From contig NZ_JAIVFX010000002.1 in assembly GCF_020829625.1 (NCBI RefSeq), positions 513,162-577,161 of the forward strand: DNA of 64,000 nucleotides, in the 5' to 3' direction. This document shows, one piece after another, positions 8,938-17,745 of this stretch; positions within the stretch are counted from its first letter, which is position 1, and each line of letters opens with the position of its first letter. Origin of the DNA: Nostoc sp. XA010. GTDB lineage: Bacteria; Cyanobacteriota; Cyanobacteriia; Cyanobacteriales; Nostocaceae. Under the pieces are notes generated by a model. It had not been told where the DNA came from. It made no database searches and was given only the letters and a program-made list of their open reading frames with translations. Both the position numbers and the translations under genes were made by a program.

Positions 8938-9720
8938 TCAAAATTCCACAATTATCGGCGTATGGTCGCTAGGTTGCGTTAATTTCCTGGGCGCGACATC
9001 GATAATGCAACTTGTAGCACGCTCATACAGAATAGGTGTGAGATAGTGATGGTCAATCCGCCAACCTAAGTTGCGACGGAAGGCGGCGGCGCGATAATCC
9101 CACCAGCTATAATTTCCACCTTCTGTGGTGAACTTGCGAAAAGCATCAGCAAATCCTAATTCCAGAATATCCCGTAAGGCTTGGCGCTCTGATTCTGTTG
9201 CCATAATGTGATTTTCTGTACTCACTTGCTCATGAATATCCTTATCTTCTAGGGCGATGTTGAAGTCACCGCACACACAAATTGCAGATTGTGACAGCAC
9301 CAACAATCGTAAATACTCGCGTAGCGCTGTCAACCAGCGTAATTTGTATTCATATTTTTCAGTTCCGACTGCTGCACCATTGGGAACATATAAGTTAACA
9401 ATCCGAATACCATCAATTACACCTGTAATCACCCGCTTTTGCTCATCCCATTCGTGGTGTAAAACTGGCAAAATCGCCCTAAACCCTGTACTTACGTCTA
9501 CGAGTGGCTGGCGGCTAATTATGGCTACGCCGTTATAAGATTTTTGTCCTGATACATAAAGGTTATAGCCTAACTGCTCAAAAGGCGATCGCGGAAACTC
9601 AGCATCCACAACTTTGGTTTCTTGCAAGCAGAGAACATCAACAGGATTGGCAGTTAACCAATCGATAACCTGTTCTAGACGAGTGCGAATTGAGTTGACA
9701 TTCCAAGTAGCGATTTTCAT
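8938..9720 (-). CDS. xth: Exodeoxyribonuclease III
   Basis: Class II AP endonuclease/3'-5' exonuclease that repairs abasic sites in DNA. Family motifs are intact: WNVNSIRTR at the N-terminus, LQETKV with the metal-binding Glu, YVPNG, GDFNIALEDKD and the C-terminal SDHTPI with catalytic Asp-His. At 260 residues it is the usual length. The stop codon lies only 23 bp from the decayed last CRISPR repeat, with the two converging. It faces a 458-bp divergent region shared with the glycosyltransferase. Confidence 0.95.
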   Translation of the reverse strand: MKIATWNVNSIRTRLEQVIDWLTANPVDVLCLQETKVVDAEFPRSPFEQLGYNLYVSGQKSYNGVAIISRQPLVDVSTGFRAILPVLHHEWDEQKRVITGVIDGIRIVNLYVPNGAAVGTEKYEYKLRWLTALREYLRLLVLSQSAICVCGDFNIALEDKDIHEQVSTENHIMATESERQALRDILELGFADAFRKFTTEGGNYSWWDYRAAAFRRNLGWRIDHHYLTPILYERATSCIIDVAPRKLTQPSDHTPIIVEF

Positions 9721-10178
9721 TAGTTATCAGAATTTTTTGTAAATTAATAATTACAAATTATGTAATTATTGTACAGTTACTTAATATTTATAATTTCTGT
9801 TCCCTTTCCCAATTACATTTAAACCAAGCTTTAATGGCTTGATCCCATTGGATATTTTAGTAGTTTTAGCTACAAAACATTCATTTTTGTAAGTACTACT
9901 ACAAAATATTCTACCTCGTTATGATCCCCAAGGCAGATGTAACAAGTAATTGATTTAGTCTAAATTAGAAGTCTAGGTGAGAGTTGAGTTTAGCCGATAG
10001 TCCGTTAAATTTGTCAGTAAAAAATTCCCAGCCCGGTTAACCATTATTTATTGCGCTTTTCGTAGCCTGTTAGGTTAATTTAAATTTCAAAAGAGTAAGT
10101 ACAAATGCTCTTTCCTCATAAAATAATGATGCAACTCATTATACTGAGGACAATTCATAGACTGAACCAAAAAAACTT
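9721..10178. other. Divergent intergenic region
   Basis: A 458-bp AT-rich region between xth and the glycosyltransferase that must contain both promoters. I see no convincing ORF, strong hairpin or repeat. No consensus -35/-10 pair stands out clearly enough to call. Confidence 0.5.
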
Positions 10179-11249
10179 ATGAAAATCGCTCAAGTTGCCC
10201 CCTTATGGGAAAGGGTTCCACCTCCTAATTATGGAGGAATAGAATTGGTAGTGAGTTGCTTGACTGATGAACTTGTTCGTCGCGGTCATGAGGTAACCTT
10301 ATTTGCCTCTGGCGATTCTCAAACTTTGGCTCATTTAGAAGCAGTTTATCCACGGGCATTGCGCTTAGATCCAAATGTCAAAGAGTATGCAGTGTACGAA
10401 ATGCTAGAACTAAGCCAAGTTTACCAGAGTGCTGCCCAATTCGATATTATCCATTCTCATGTAGGGATTTCGGCATTACCTTTAGCGAGTTTGATAACAG
10501 CAAGTTCTACAGTGCATACCCTGCACAATGATTTTACAACAGACAAGCGTAAAGCATTTAGCTACCATAAAAAGCAACCTTATGTCAGCATTAGTAACTC
10601 GCAGCGTCAAATCGATCTCAATTATATTGATACGGTTTATAATGGAATTGAGCTAGCAGATTATCCATTCGTAGCCCAACCGTCAGAACCTCCGTATTTG
10701 GCATTTTTAGGTCGTTTCTCGCCAGAGAAAGGGGCACAACATGCGATCGCTATTGCTAAACAGAGTGGTTGGCGCTTGAAGATAGCAGGAAAGGTTGATA
10801 TCCAAGACTCTAAATTTTTTGAACAAGAGATTGCCCCCCTCATAGATGGTCAGCAAATTGAATATCTAGGCGAAATCAACCACGCCGAAAAGACTGATCT
10901 TCTGGGCAATGCTGCCATAACTCTCTTCCCTATTAGCTGGCAAGAACCTTTTGGGTTAGTAATGATTGAATCAATGGCAACTGGTACACCAGTAATTGCC
11001 ATGAATTTCGGCTCCGTACCTGAAGTAATTGCTCACGGTAAAACAGGTTTTATCTGTAAAAGCTATTCAGAAATGGCGGCAATGATTCCACTAGCTTTGG
11101 AACTCAATCGTCAAACCTGTAGAAAACACGTAGAAAACAACTTTAGTGTTAGCCAAATGGTTAACGGATATGAAGCTGTTTACAGACGAATTATTAAAGA
11201 CCGCATAGAATCGAATGGCTGCATTTGTGCACCTAACATCCAGTTTTAA
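10179..11249 (+). CDS. GT4-type glycosyltransferase
   Basis: The product transfers a sugar from an activated donor, presumably to a glycan or lipid acceptor in the cytoplasm. It has the GT-B fold pattern: N-terminal MKIAQVAPLWERVPPPNYGG with its Gly-rich loop, then in the C-terminal domain FLGRFSPEKG and the E-x7-E signature EPFGLVMIESMATGTPVIA. Length is 356 residues. It stands alone between xth and a small zinc-ribbon gene. There is no good ribosome site near the ATG; a GAGGA lies about 30 bp upstream. The substrate cannot be told. Confidence 0.88.
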   Translation: MKIAQVAPLWERVPPPNYGGIELVVSCLTDELVRRGHEVTLFASGDSQTLAHLEAVYPRALRLDPNVKEYAVYEMLELSQVYQSAAQFDIIHSHVGISALPLASLITASSTVHTLHNDFTTDKRKAFSYHKKQPYVSISNSQRQIDLNYIDTVYNGIELADYPFVAQPSEPPYLAFLGRFSPEKGAQHAIAIAKQSGWRLKIAGKVDIQDSKFFEQEIAPLIDGQQIEYLGEINHAEKTDLLGNAAITLFPISWQEPFGLVMIESMATGTPVIAMNFGSVPEVIAHGKTGFICKSYSEMAAMIPLALELNRQTCRKHVENNFSVSQMVNGYEAVYRRIIKDRIESNGCICAPNIQF

Positions 11250-11305
11250 TCAACTGCTTTTTTTATCCAACTTCAACAATAACTTTTTTCAAGGAGGACA
11301 TTAGT

Positions 11306-11491
11306 ATGAGTACGAGAGCCAACACCTGCCCATGCTGCGGTGGTTCCCTCCTGCGCCATGCCCGACATGGTGAACTATATTGGTTTTGCCTGTCGTGCCG
11401 ACAAGAAGTACCGCTATTAACTGCTACTCGCTTGCCTAATGTGGAAACCCGGAACACCGGAGTAGTTCCACAGTCTGCGGTAAATTCTTAG
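11306..11491 (+). CDS. Small zinc-ribbon protein, 61 residues
   Basis: A short but convincing gene with an excellent ribosome site (AAGGAGGA at 11291-11298) eight bases from the ATG. The protein has two Cys pairs, CPCC and CLSC, in the first 32 residues, which form a zinc ribbon, followed by a loose tail without structure. The pattern CPCCGGSLLRHARHGELYW looks like a family I have met in cyanobacteria with no assigned role. It follows the glycosyltransferase by 56 bp and may be cotranscribed. Confidence 0.75.
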   Translation: MSTRANTCPCCGGSLLRHARHGELYWFCLSCRQEVPLLTATRLPNVETRNTGVVPQSAVNS

Positions 11492-11522
11492 TTTTACGGC
11501 ATTTTAGATTAATAAAAGCCTA

Positions 11523-11653
11523 CTATAGGACTAATGTTTGATTTCTGAAAAAGCTCGGTACAGATCGAAAAGCCTAATTCCTTATTCCCTACTCCCTCCT
11601 CCCCACTCCCCGCCCACGTAGATAATTTCAAAAATCAAATACGATTCCTATAG
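11523..11653. mobile_element. MITE-like element, family A, copy 1
   Basis: Its ends are inverted: CTATAGGACTAATGTTTG at the left and the complement of CTATAGGAATCGTATTTG at the right. The 131-bp body has no gene and carries a C-rich heptamer tract. The same ends occur at 19549-19683 and 30168-30388. TA at each edge would suit a Tc1/mariner-like target. Confidence 0.7.
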
Positions 11654-11722
11654 AAATCCAAACTAATTTACTTTAAACCTATCAACTAGTGGTTTTTCTC
11701 ATTAGTTACGAGGAGTAAACAA

Positions 11723-11780
11723 GTTCGTAGTAAAGACTTTAGTCGTGGATTTTTAAGCACGCTTTATGCTGACTACGAAC
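11723..11780. repeat. Imperfect inverted repeat, dispersed type
   Basis: GTTCGTAGT at 11723-11731 pairs with ACTACGAAC at 11772-11780, with partly complementary sequence inside (AAAGACTTTAGT). It lies upstream of the alcohol dehydrogenase gene and could fold as a long hairpin in its leader. Confidence 0.55.
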
Positions 11781-11827
11781 TCATCAAATTAATGAGACAG
11801 ACCATTAGCTTCAACTGATAAAATCGG

Positions 11828-12877
11828 ATGGAGCTAATTAATAGGTTTAAAGCTTTGTTAGCAGCATTACTTTATGGGCAAGAAAATTTACGCCTAGAGC
11901 AAGTTCCTGACCCCACTCCGGCAGCTGGCGAAGTTGTAATTAAAGTGGGGGCAGCAACAACTTGTGGTACAGATTTAAAAGTCTGGCGGCGTGGTGGTCA
12001 TGCCAAAATGCTGATACCACCCACGCTGTTTGGTCACGAAGGGGCTGGGCAAATTGTTGCCTTGGGTGCAGGGGTTACAAATTGGCAAGTAGGCGATCGC
12101 ATCGTCGCGAATAATTCCGCACCTTGCATGAAATGCTTTTTTTGTCAACGTCAAGAGTATTCATTATGTCCGAATCTGACCTGGAATAATGGAACTTTTG
12201 CCGAATACTTGAAAATTCCCGCATCGATAGTACAGCATAATTTATTGCAGATTCCCGACGAGTTGCCGTGGGAATTGGCGGCCATGACGGAACCCTTAGC
12301 TTGCGTATTGCATGGTGTAGCCCGTTCTAACGTCAAAGCCAAAGATAAAATAGTGGTCTTAGGAGATGGGGCGATCGGGTTGATGTTTGTGGCGGCGTTG
12401 AGTGAGAAAGCTGAGGTGTTGCTGTGGGGAGGTAATCACCACAGGCTAGAAATTGGTCAAAAATTGGGTGCAACCCAAACCTTTAATTATCATCAAATCC
12501 CAGATATTCCCAGTGTAGTGAAAGAACTTACCCAAGGATGGGGCGCAGATGTAGTGATTGAAGCAACTGGTGTACCAAGTGTTTGGGAAACTGCGATCGC
12601 CTGTGCCCGTCCTGGTGCAACTGTCAACTTATTCGGTGGATGTCCACGGGATAGCAGCATTACCATTGATACAGAACAGCTACACTACAGCGAACTTACC
12701 CTCAAAGGCGTATTTCATAATACACCAGAGTATGTGCAGCAGGCGCTGGCACTGATCGCTAGCCGCAAAATTCCCTTTGAGTTACTTATTAGTGAACAGC
12801 GGCCATTAAAAGATTTAGAACAAGTGTTTTGTGAGATGAAAGCGCGTCAGGTAATTAAGGTAGCGATGATTCCTTAG
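11828..12877 (+). CDS. Zinc-dependent medium-chain alcohol dehydrogenase
   Basis: A medium-chain dehydrogenase that oxidises an alcohol or polyol with NAD(P). Catalytic zinc ligands are visible as TTCGTD, FGHEGAG and TEPL. The structural zinc site is the cysteine set CMKCFFCQRQEYSLC. The cofactor loop reads VVLGDGAIGL, with GDGAIG in place of the more common GxGxxG. The 349-residue length is normal; the ATG used here could be preceded or followed by another start, as the first 15 residues are poorly conserved in the family. Closest groups are threonine and sorbitol dehydrogenases; the substrate is unknown. Confidence 0.85.
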   Translation: MELINRFKALLAALLYGQENLRLEQVPDPTPAAGEVVIKVGAATTCGTDLKVWRRGGHAKMLIPPTLFGHEGAGQIVALGAGVTNWQVGDRIVANNSAPCMKCFFCQRQEYSLCPNLTWNNGTFAEYLKIPASIVQHNLLQIPDELPWELAAMTEPLACVLHGVARSNVKAKDKIVVLGDGAIGLMFVAALSEKAEVLLWGGNHHRLEIGQKLGATQTFNYHQIPDIPSVVKELTQGWGADVVIEATGVPSVWETAIACARPGATVNLFGGCPRDSSITIDTEQLHYSELTLKGVFHNTPEYVQQALALIASRKIPFELLISEQRPLKDLEQVFCEMKARQVIKVAMIP

Positions 12878-12921
12878 TTTTTTGCAAAATACAGCAAATG
12901 CTCTGGGTTTAGCTAAACAAT

Positions 12922-12946
12922 AGAGACTTAGCAATGCTAAGTCTCT
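12922..12946. terminator. Perfect inverted repeat between convergent genes
   Basis: An 11-bp stem (AGAGACTTAGC and its complement) closes on an AAT loop. It lies between the alcohol dehydrogenase (+) and a hypothetical gene (-), so it may stop both transcripts. It lacks a clear T run, and it could instead be a dispersed repeat. Confidence 0.5.
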
Positions 12947-13017
12947 ACAAGGATTCTAAGTAACGCATATTTAATTTCACCAGATGTCTAATGTGGAAAA
13001 TCTGGACACTAGAGGAG

Positions 13018-14022
13018 CTACAATTTCTCGTCCGGCAATACTTCGGGTGAAAACATTGCCCACAACGAGTTATAGTAGGGGACAAAATAAGCAGCCTGTT
13101 CGGGTTCGAGACGAGAGCGGATCTCAATGCCGAGCAAGTGAATCAATTGCCGTACCAATTCCCAGCGTACTTTTAATCGGGGATACAACATGACACACAA
13201 TGGAAATAGCTCTTGTTGTATGGCGCTAATGTTGTTTTCTAAAACACAGACCCACAGATACACCTGAAACATCTCTATATCACGAACACTCGAAATCTGA
13301 ACGTTAGTGTTACTTAAACGACCTGTATGGCTTTGATAGTTGGGATACATTTGCATCACCCGTTCCGCAATTTTGGTCGCAATCTCGCTGCACAACGGCA
13401 AAATTTGCTGGACAGCTTTTAACGGTGGCGCATCATAAGCATATTCTGCTGCTGCCTGGTAAGCACGCTGGAGTGGCATATAGAGATGGTCATCAATCAC
13501 TTTAAAGTAAGCACTCAGCGATGCTTGCTGCGTTGGCGGTGTCAAGTTGAGTAGTATTTGTCCGCCGTAGTGAAACTGCATACTAATGAACCCGATAACT
13601 CTAGGATCATTTTCTGTGTAATTCTGCCGAATTTTTCCCAAATCCCTGGCAATCTTAGTAGAAAACTTCGCTGGGGGAACCTGTTGGGCATAGGCTGAGA
13701 GGGCAGCTTGATAAATATTGTGGGTATCCTTTGCAACTTCCCACGGATCAATTAATTCAGGGTCAATTTGATGTCGAATCATCTCTTGAGACAAAAGCGC
13801 TTCTGTCCTTCCCCACGCTTGCAGACTCGTGGTTCGGAGTGCCTGCTTTAACGTTGTTGCAACCTCACTTGCGATTTCACTGTGCTTGAGGGCTTCGATG
13901 CGATCATCCTGTTCAGATAGATTTCGCAAATACTTCTTCGCCCACGCTTCTGAAAATGGTTGATTTGCTACTGTTTCAAGCCTTCTTACTGGTTCTGGTA
14001 ACAATGAAAGATTGTGTGGCAT
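13018..14022 (-). CDS. Hypothetical protein, helical, about 334 residues
   Basis: I do not recognise a family. I prefer ATG 14022 to an in-frame GTG at 14031, because AGGTG lies about six bases upstream of this ATG. The protein is soluble and predicted mostly helical, rich in Gln, Leu and Ala, with no Cys-metal motif and no signal peptide. Late in the protein there is a hydrophobic stretch (VYLWVCVLE) that is too short for a membrane segment. It stands alone between convergent and codirectional neighbours. A role cannot be assigned. Confidence 0.7.
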   Translation of the reverse strand: MPHNLSLLPEPVRRLETVANQPFSEAWAKKYLRNLSEQDDRIEALKHSEIASEVATTLKQALRTTSLQAWGRTEALLSQEMIRHQIDPELIDPWEVAKDTHNIYQAALSAYAQQVPPAKFSTKIARDLGKIRQNYTENDPRVIGFISMQFHYGGQILLNLTPPTQQASLSAYFKVIDDHLYMPLQRAYQAAAEYAYDAPPLKAVQQILPLCSEIATKIAERVMQMYPNYQSHTGRLSNTNVQISSVRDIEMFQVYLWVCVLENNISAIQQELFPLCVMLYPRLKVRWELVRQLIHLLGIEIRSRLEPEQAAYFVPYYNSLWAMFSPEVLPDEKL

Positions 14023-14280
14023 TTTAAACACCTAATTGCTAAATTTAATAACTGAAATATTTCGTAATCTATTAAGTATAGAAAAATAAATATAACCAGT
14101 AAAACCGCAAGATTACGTATTTCATCATTTTTTCAAACTAAATTCCAGTTTTTTACACTTTTTGGAAGCAGGCGATCGCCAGATCAGAGGAGTAGGGAGT
14201 GGAGAGCAGGGGGCAAGGGAGAATTTTTCCCTCAGCAAGAGCAGTACCCCGCCCCTCTAGCTCTTTTCAATGCCTAAAAC

Positions 14281-15900
14281 TTAAAGACGATTAGTATCTT
14301 TTGTAACTAACTTCCAGCCTTCAGCTTGATCAACTAGCTTCATTGACTCTAGTTCGAGATTGTTGAAAGCAGATGCATGAAGGAGAAAGTAGGGTTGCCC
14401 GTTGTAGTGCCAATAATATTCAAGTTCGCCAGCAGAAGCGGGAATGATGGTGCGATCGCTATAAAAATCCAACGACGGACGATGATAGGGAAAAGATGTG
14501 TAAATCTTCCTCGTAGCTGGATTTGCCCGCACGATCATCGCGGCGACTGGTTTAACTGGATAAGCTTCAGATAATTCCCAAACCCAGTAGTTAGATTTCA
14601 TTAACAGTAACAGCGAAATATAACTTCCCCAAAACAAAATCTTCAGAAATTGTCCATCACCTCGTTCTGCCAAAATAGCTGCTAAGGTCATAGTTAAAGC
14701 TACTGCTACAAAAATTAGTTGTAAGTCTATTTTCGGTGTTGTACCCCAACTAAAATAAATGCTACCAGCAGAAGCGGCTACAGCAAGTATTGCCAAACCA
14801 GCAACCCAAGCACGGGGATAGGATGAAAGTAAAGGTGAATTTTCTGTATCTGATAATTGGATACCAAAAGCTAAGGCTAAACTAGGATAAATCGGGAATA
14901 AATACCAAGGAACTTTGGTAATCATGAAAGAAATTACCAGCAGATAAACACCACTCCACGCCATTACTAGTTTTGCCCAACTAAGGTTGCGATTTTCCCA
15001 GGTTAAGCGGATAGTTTGCGGTAAGAATAATAGCCACGGCCATGTGTATTTGAGAAGTTCAATAACATAGTACCAAGGTGGTTCAGGATTCCCCTCTACA
15101 AATGAGCCAATTCGGCCTAGTGATGGGTTTACAAGCCCAACTTGGGCAAAAGTGTAACCATAGTGAATTAGTTGGGCACTATACCAAGCAGCTACAGGCA
15201 GAATGCCAATGAAGATTGCTATCCACAGATAGTAACAAGTGAGCAGTCGTGGCGTATCCCAAAACAGAAATACGATCGCGATCGCACCTAGTAATACGCC
15301 TAATAATCCTTGAGTCAGGCAAATCAGCCCAAAACTAATACCAATACCAAGGCAATAACGTAAATCCCGGCGCGATCGCAACACGCACAACATCATCACC
15401 ATCAAAAAACTTACCATCGCCCCATCCAACATTGCCAACCGCCCATGACGCACCACCGGTAGCATTGTTAAATAAATCAACGCGCTATAAATAGCAGCCC
15501 AACGTTGACGAAATATCTCTCTAGCAATGCAATACAGTAAAGGTACAGATGTCGCTGTTAAAATTGCTCCAGGCAGGCGCGTTGTAAACTCATTTTCGCC
15601 TCCTAAAGAATAAGTCCAAGCAATTAGCAAATGCATCAAAGGCGGCTTGTTATGATATGGTTCACCTCCTAACGTTGGGTAAAGCCAACGCATTGATCCT
15701 GCTGGAGCGTGCCAAATTTCACGAGCAACCTGTGCCACAGTCCCTTCATCCCAATCTCGCAACGGCAAGCCTCCCAGATTGATGCTAAACAGTAACACTG
15801 CTGCCAATAGCAATATCATTAGCCATACCCAATCAATCCATCTGCCAACCGTGCGATCCTGTTTTTCTAGATGACTCCAAATAAAACTTCCTTCTTGCAT
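14281..15900 (-). CDS. GT39-type membrane glycosyltransferase (ArnT/PMT-like)
   Basis: This integral membrane protein transfers a sugar from a lipid-linked donor on the outer face of the plasma membrane. The Asp-Glu pair of the catalytic loop is present in LRDWDEGTVAQVAREI just after the first membrane segment, followed by the family's NKPPLMH motif. About 11-12 hydrophobic segments span residues 25-435, with a soluble C-terminal tail of about 85 residues. The 539-residue length matches the family. It is a single gene; the 249 bp before it hold only G-rich heptamer-like sequence. The acceptor is unknown. Confidence 0.85.
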   Translation of the reverse strand: MQEGSFIWSHLEKQDRTVGRWIDWVWLMILLLAAVLLFSINLGGLPLRDWDEGTVAQVAREIWHAPAGSMRWLYPTLGGEPYHNKPPLMHLLIAWTYSLGGENEFTTRLPGAILTATSVPLLYCIAREIFRQRWAAIYSALIYLTMLPVVRHGRLAMLDGAMVSFLMVMMLCVLRSRRDLRYCLGIGISFGLICLTQGLLGVLLGAIAIVFLFWDTPRLLTCYYLWIAIFIGILPVAAWYSAQLIHYGYTFAQVGLVNPSLGRIGSFVEGNPEPPWYYVIELLKYTWPWLLFLPQTIRLTWENRNLSWAKLVMAWSGVYLLVISFMITKVPWYLFPIYPSLALAFGIQLSDTENSPLLSSYPRAWVAGLAILAVAASAGSIYFSWGTTPKIDLQLIFVAVALTMTLAAILAERGDGQFLKILFWGSYISLLLLMKSNYWVWELSEAYPVKPVAAMIVRANPATRKIYTSFPYHRPSLDFYSDRTIIPASAGELEYYWHYNGQPYFLLHASAFNNLELESMKLVDQAEGWKLVTKDTNRL

Positions 15901-16412
15901 ATTCTATGTTAATCATTTTACTTTCTGGTTTGATTACATAGAGACATCTAGCGAATCTCCAATGTTGTCACCCAGTAACAACGTATTTATTAACAATTGC
16001 TAGTTTCCAAGATTAACTCAAGTTTCTCTAATTAGCCCTATTTCTTGAAAAATTTATATTGGTTACTTAAATAACATTTTAGCTAATAGATGATAAAAAT
16101 AATACAAGCAAGAAATTATTTATTACCTCTTTGATAGTCCGTAAATAACTTGTATTTATTTGAATGTGATACGTGTTTAAATTTTATATACTTAATTTTT
16201 ATCTGATTAAATTCCAATACAGTTTAGTTAATATCAAAAATTAATAAGCTTTTTTAATTAATAAAATGATTATTAAAATAGTTTTTTAATTAAATAATTT
16301 TCATACTTTTAAATTTAATTAAGTAATTATATAATTGAATTGTCTATGTTATAAAATCTCATTAGAATGTTTTTTAAATAATAAACCCTAATAAAATTAT
16401 GGGAGGCAGTCA
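15901..16412. other. Very AT-rich intergenic region
   Basis: A 512-bp divergent region between the GT39 gene and the membrane-protein gene, with base composition well above 70 percent AT near 16100-16380. No ORF, repeat or hairpin convincing enough to name. It must hold the promoter of the gene at 16413. Confidence 0.5.
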
Positions 16413-17594
16413 ATGAATTTACCTATAGTTGTGGATATTGCTATTGGTTTAGTTGTTATTTACTTGATTTTGAGCCTAATAGCTTCTGAAATTCAAGAGC
16501 TAATTTCTACATGTTTACAATGGAGAGCTAAACATTTAAAACAATCAATCGAATTACTTTTAGCGGGGGGTAGTGAAACTGAAGAATTAGATATTACTAA
16601 AGCAGAAAAATTGGTAGATAAACTTTATAATGATCCTTTAATTAATACCTTGAACCAACAAGTAAAAGGAAGAATACAAAAGCAGTTTCGCGGAATTAGT
16701 AAAACTATTGATACAAAGGGACTAGGAGGGAAACAAAGCGGCCCTTCATATCTTCCTTCGGAAACCTTTGCAATTACTTTATTAGATAGCTTAAAAATTC
16801 CCCAGTTAATTAATTATGTTAAACATCCTAGTGAAGATGCTAAAACTAATTTACCTATAATATTAGCATTATACAAAGAGCTTAAAATAGGTGTTAATAA
16901 TCAAGATAGTGAAGAATACAAAAAAATTCAAGCGATTTATGGAGATATTGACCAAAAATTTATAGATTTTGTTAATAAAGATTTGCCGGATGATATCCCT
17001 GATAATTTAATTAAGAGTCTTGGCGTGATTGCTCAACGGAGTAGGATAAAGATTGGCGACCTCACCGAAGAAATAAATCAGTTTCAAAAGGAAGTGGAAA
17101 CATGGTTTGATCGCTCTATGGATCGAGCCAGTGGCGTTTATAAGCGCAATGCAAAAGGAGTTGCAATTTTAATTGGGATATCAGTTGCCATATTCACCAA
17201 TACTGATACATTTCACCTAGTTAATAGATTGTCGCAGGATTCAGCTATCCGCTCTGCTATTACTCAAAGTGCAAGCCAACGAGCCGATTTTATTAATGAT
17301 CCAGAAGCCAGAAGGCAAATTGAGAAACTTTTAGCAGATGCTTCTGTTCCCATTGGATGGCAAAATATCAATCAGCAGTTTGAGTTATTAGATGTTAAAG
17401 ACTCGAACAGTGAAAAGGTTGTATTAATCAGAATTTGGCAGGGTTGGAAATTAATTTGCGGTTGGATTGTAAGTGGTTTAGCTATTGCGATGGGTGCGCC
17501 TTTTTGGTTTGATATCCTGAATAAACTTGTCAATGTGCGAAATGCAGGGCCAAAACCTGTTGCGTATACTAAGGATCAACCACCTCAGAAATAG
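16413..17594 (+). CDS. Membrane-anchored protein of unknown function
   Basis: A strong ribosome site (GGGAGG) seven bases from the ATG supports this start. The protein has a membrane segment at residues 5-26 (VVDIAIGLVVIYLILSLIAS). A large soluble helical region follows at about 27-245. A second hydrophobic segment lies near 250-267 and a third near 345-370 (GWIVSGLAIAMGAPFWFDIL). No catalytic motif is evident. Its AT-rich codon use matches the AT-rich upstream region and differs a little from neighbours, which is compatible with acquisition. A MITE-like element lies 6 bp after the stop. Confidence 0.75.
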   Translation: MNLPIVVDIAIGLVVIYLILSLIASEIQELISTCLQWRAKHLKQSIELLLAGGSETEELDITKAEKLVDKLYNDPLINTLNQQVKGRIQKQFRGISKTIDTKGLGGKQSGPSYLPSETFAITLLDSLKIPQLINYVKHPSEDAKTNLPIILALYKELKIGVNNQDSEEYKKIQAIYGDIDQKFIDFVNKDLPDDIPDNLIKSLGVIAQRSRIKIGDLTEEINQFQKEVETWFDRSMDRASGVYKRNAKGVAILIGISVAIFTNTDTFHLVNRLSQDSAIRSAITQSASQRADFINDPEARRQIEKLLADASVPIGWQNINQQFELLDVKDSNSEKVVLIRIWQGWKLICGWIVSGLAIAMGAPFWFDILNKLVNVRNAGPKPVAYTKDQPPQK

Positions 17595-17600
17595 CGTTTA

Positions 17601-17742
17601 AGAGACTTCCAAATAAAAAAATATACCATCCCTGCGGGACGCTACGCGTAGCTTGCTTCCCAAAGGGTACGTTATAGAGGTAGGGGGAGGGAAAATCGTA
17701 GTGAAGTCCAGAAATCGGATAATTTATTTTTTGGAGTTCTCT
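17601..17742. mobile_element. MITE-like element, family B, copy 1
   Basis: The left end reads AGAGACTTCCAAATAAAAAA; the right end is the complement of AGAGAACTCCAAAAAATAAA, giving an imperfect terminal inverted repeat. The centre contains CATCCCTGCGGGACGCTACG, shared almost exactly with copy 2 at 49252-49410. It has no gene and ends 3 bp from the recombinase stop codon. Confidence 0.7.
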
Positions 17743-17745
17743 AAA

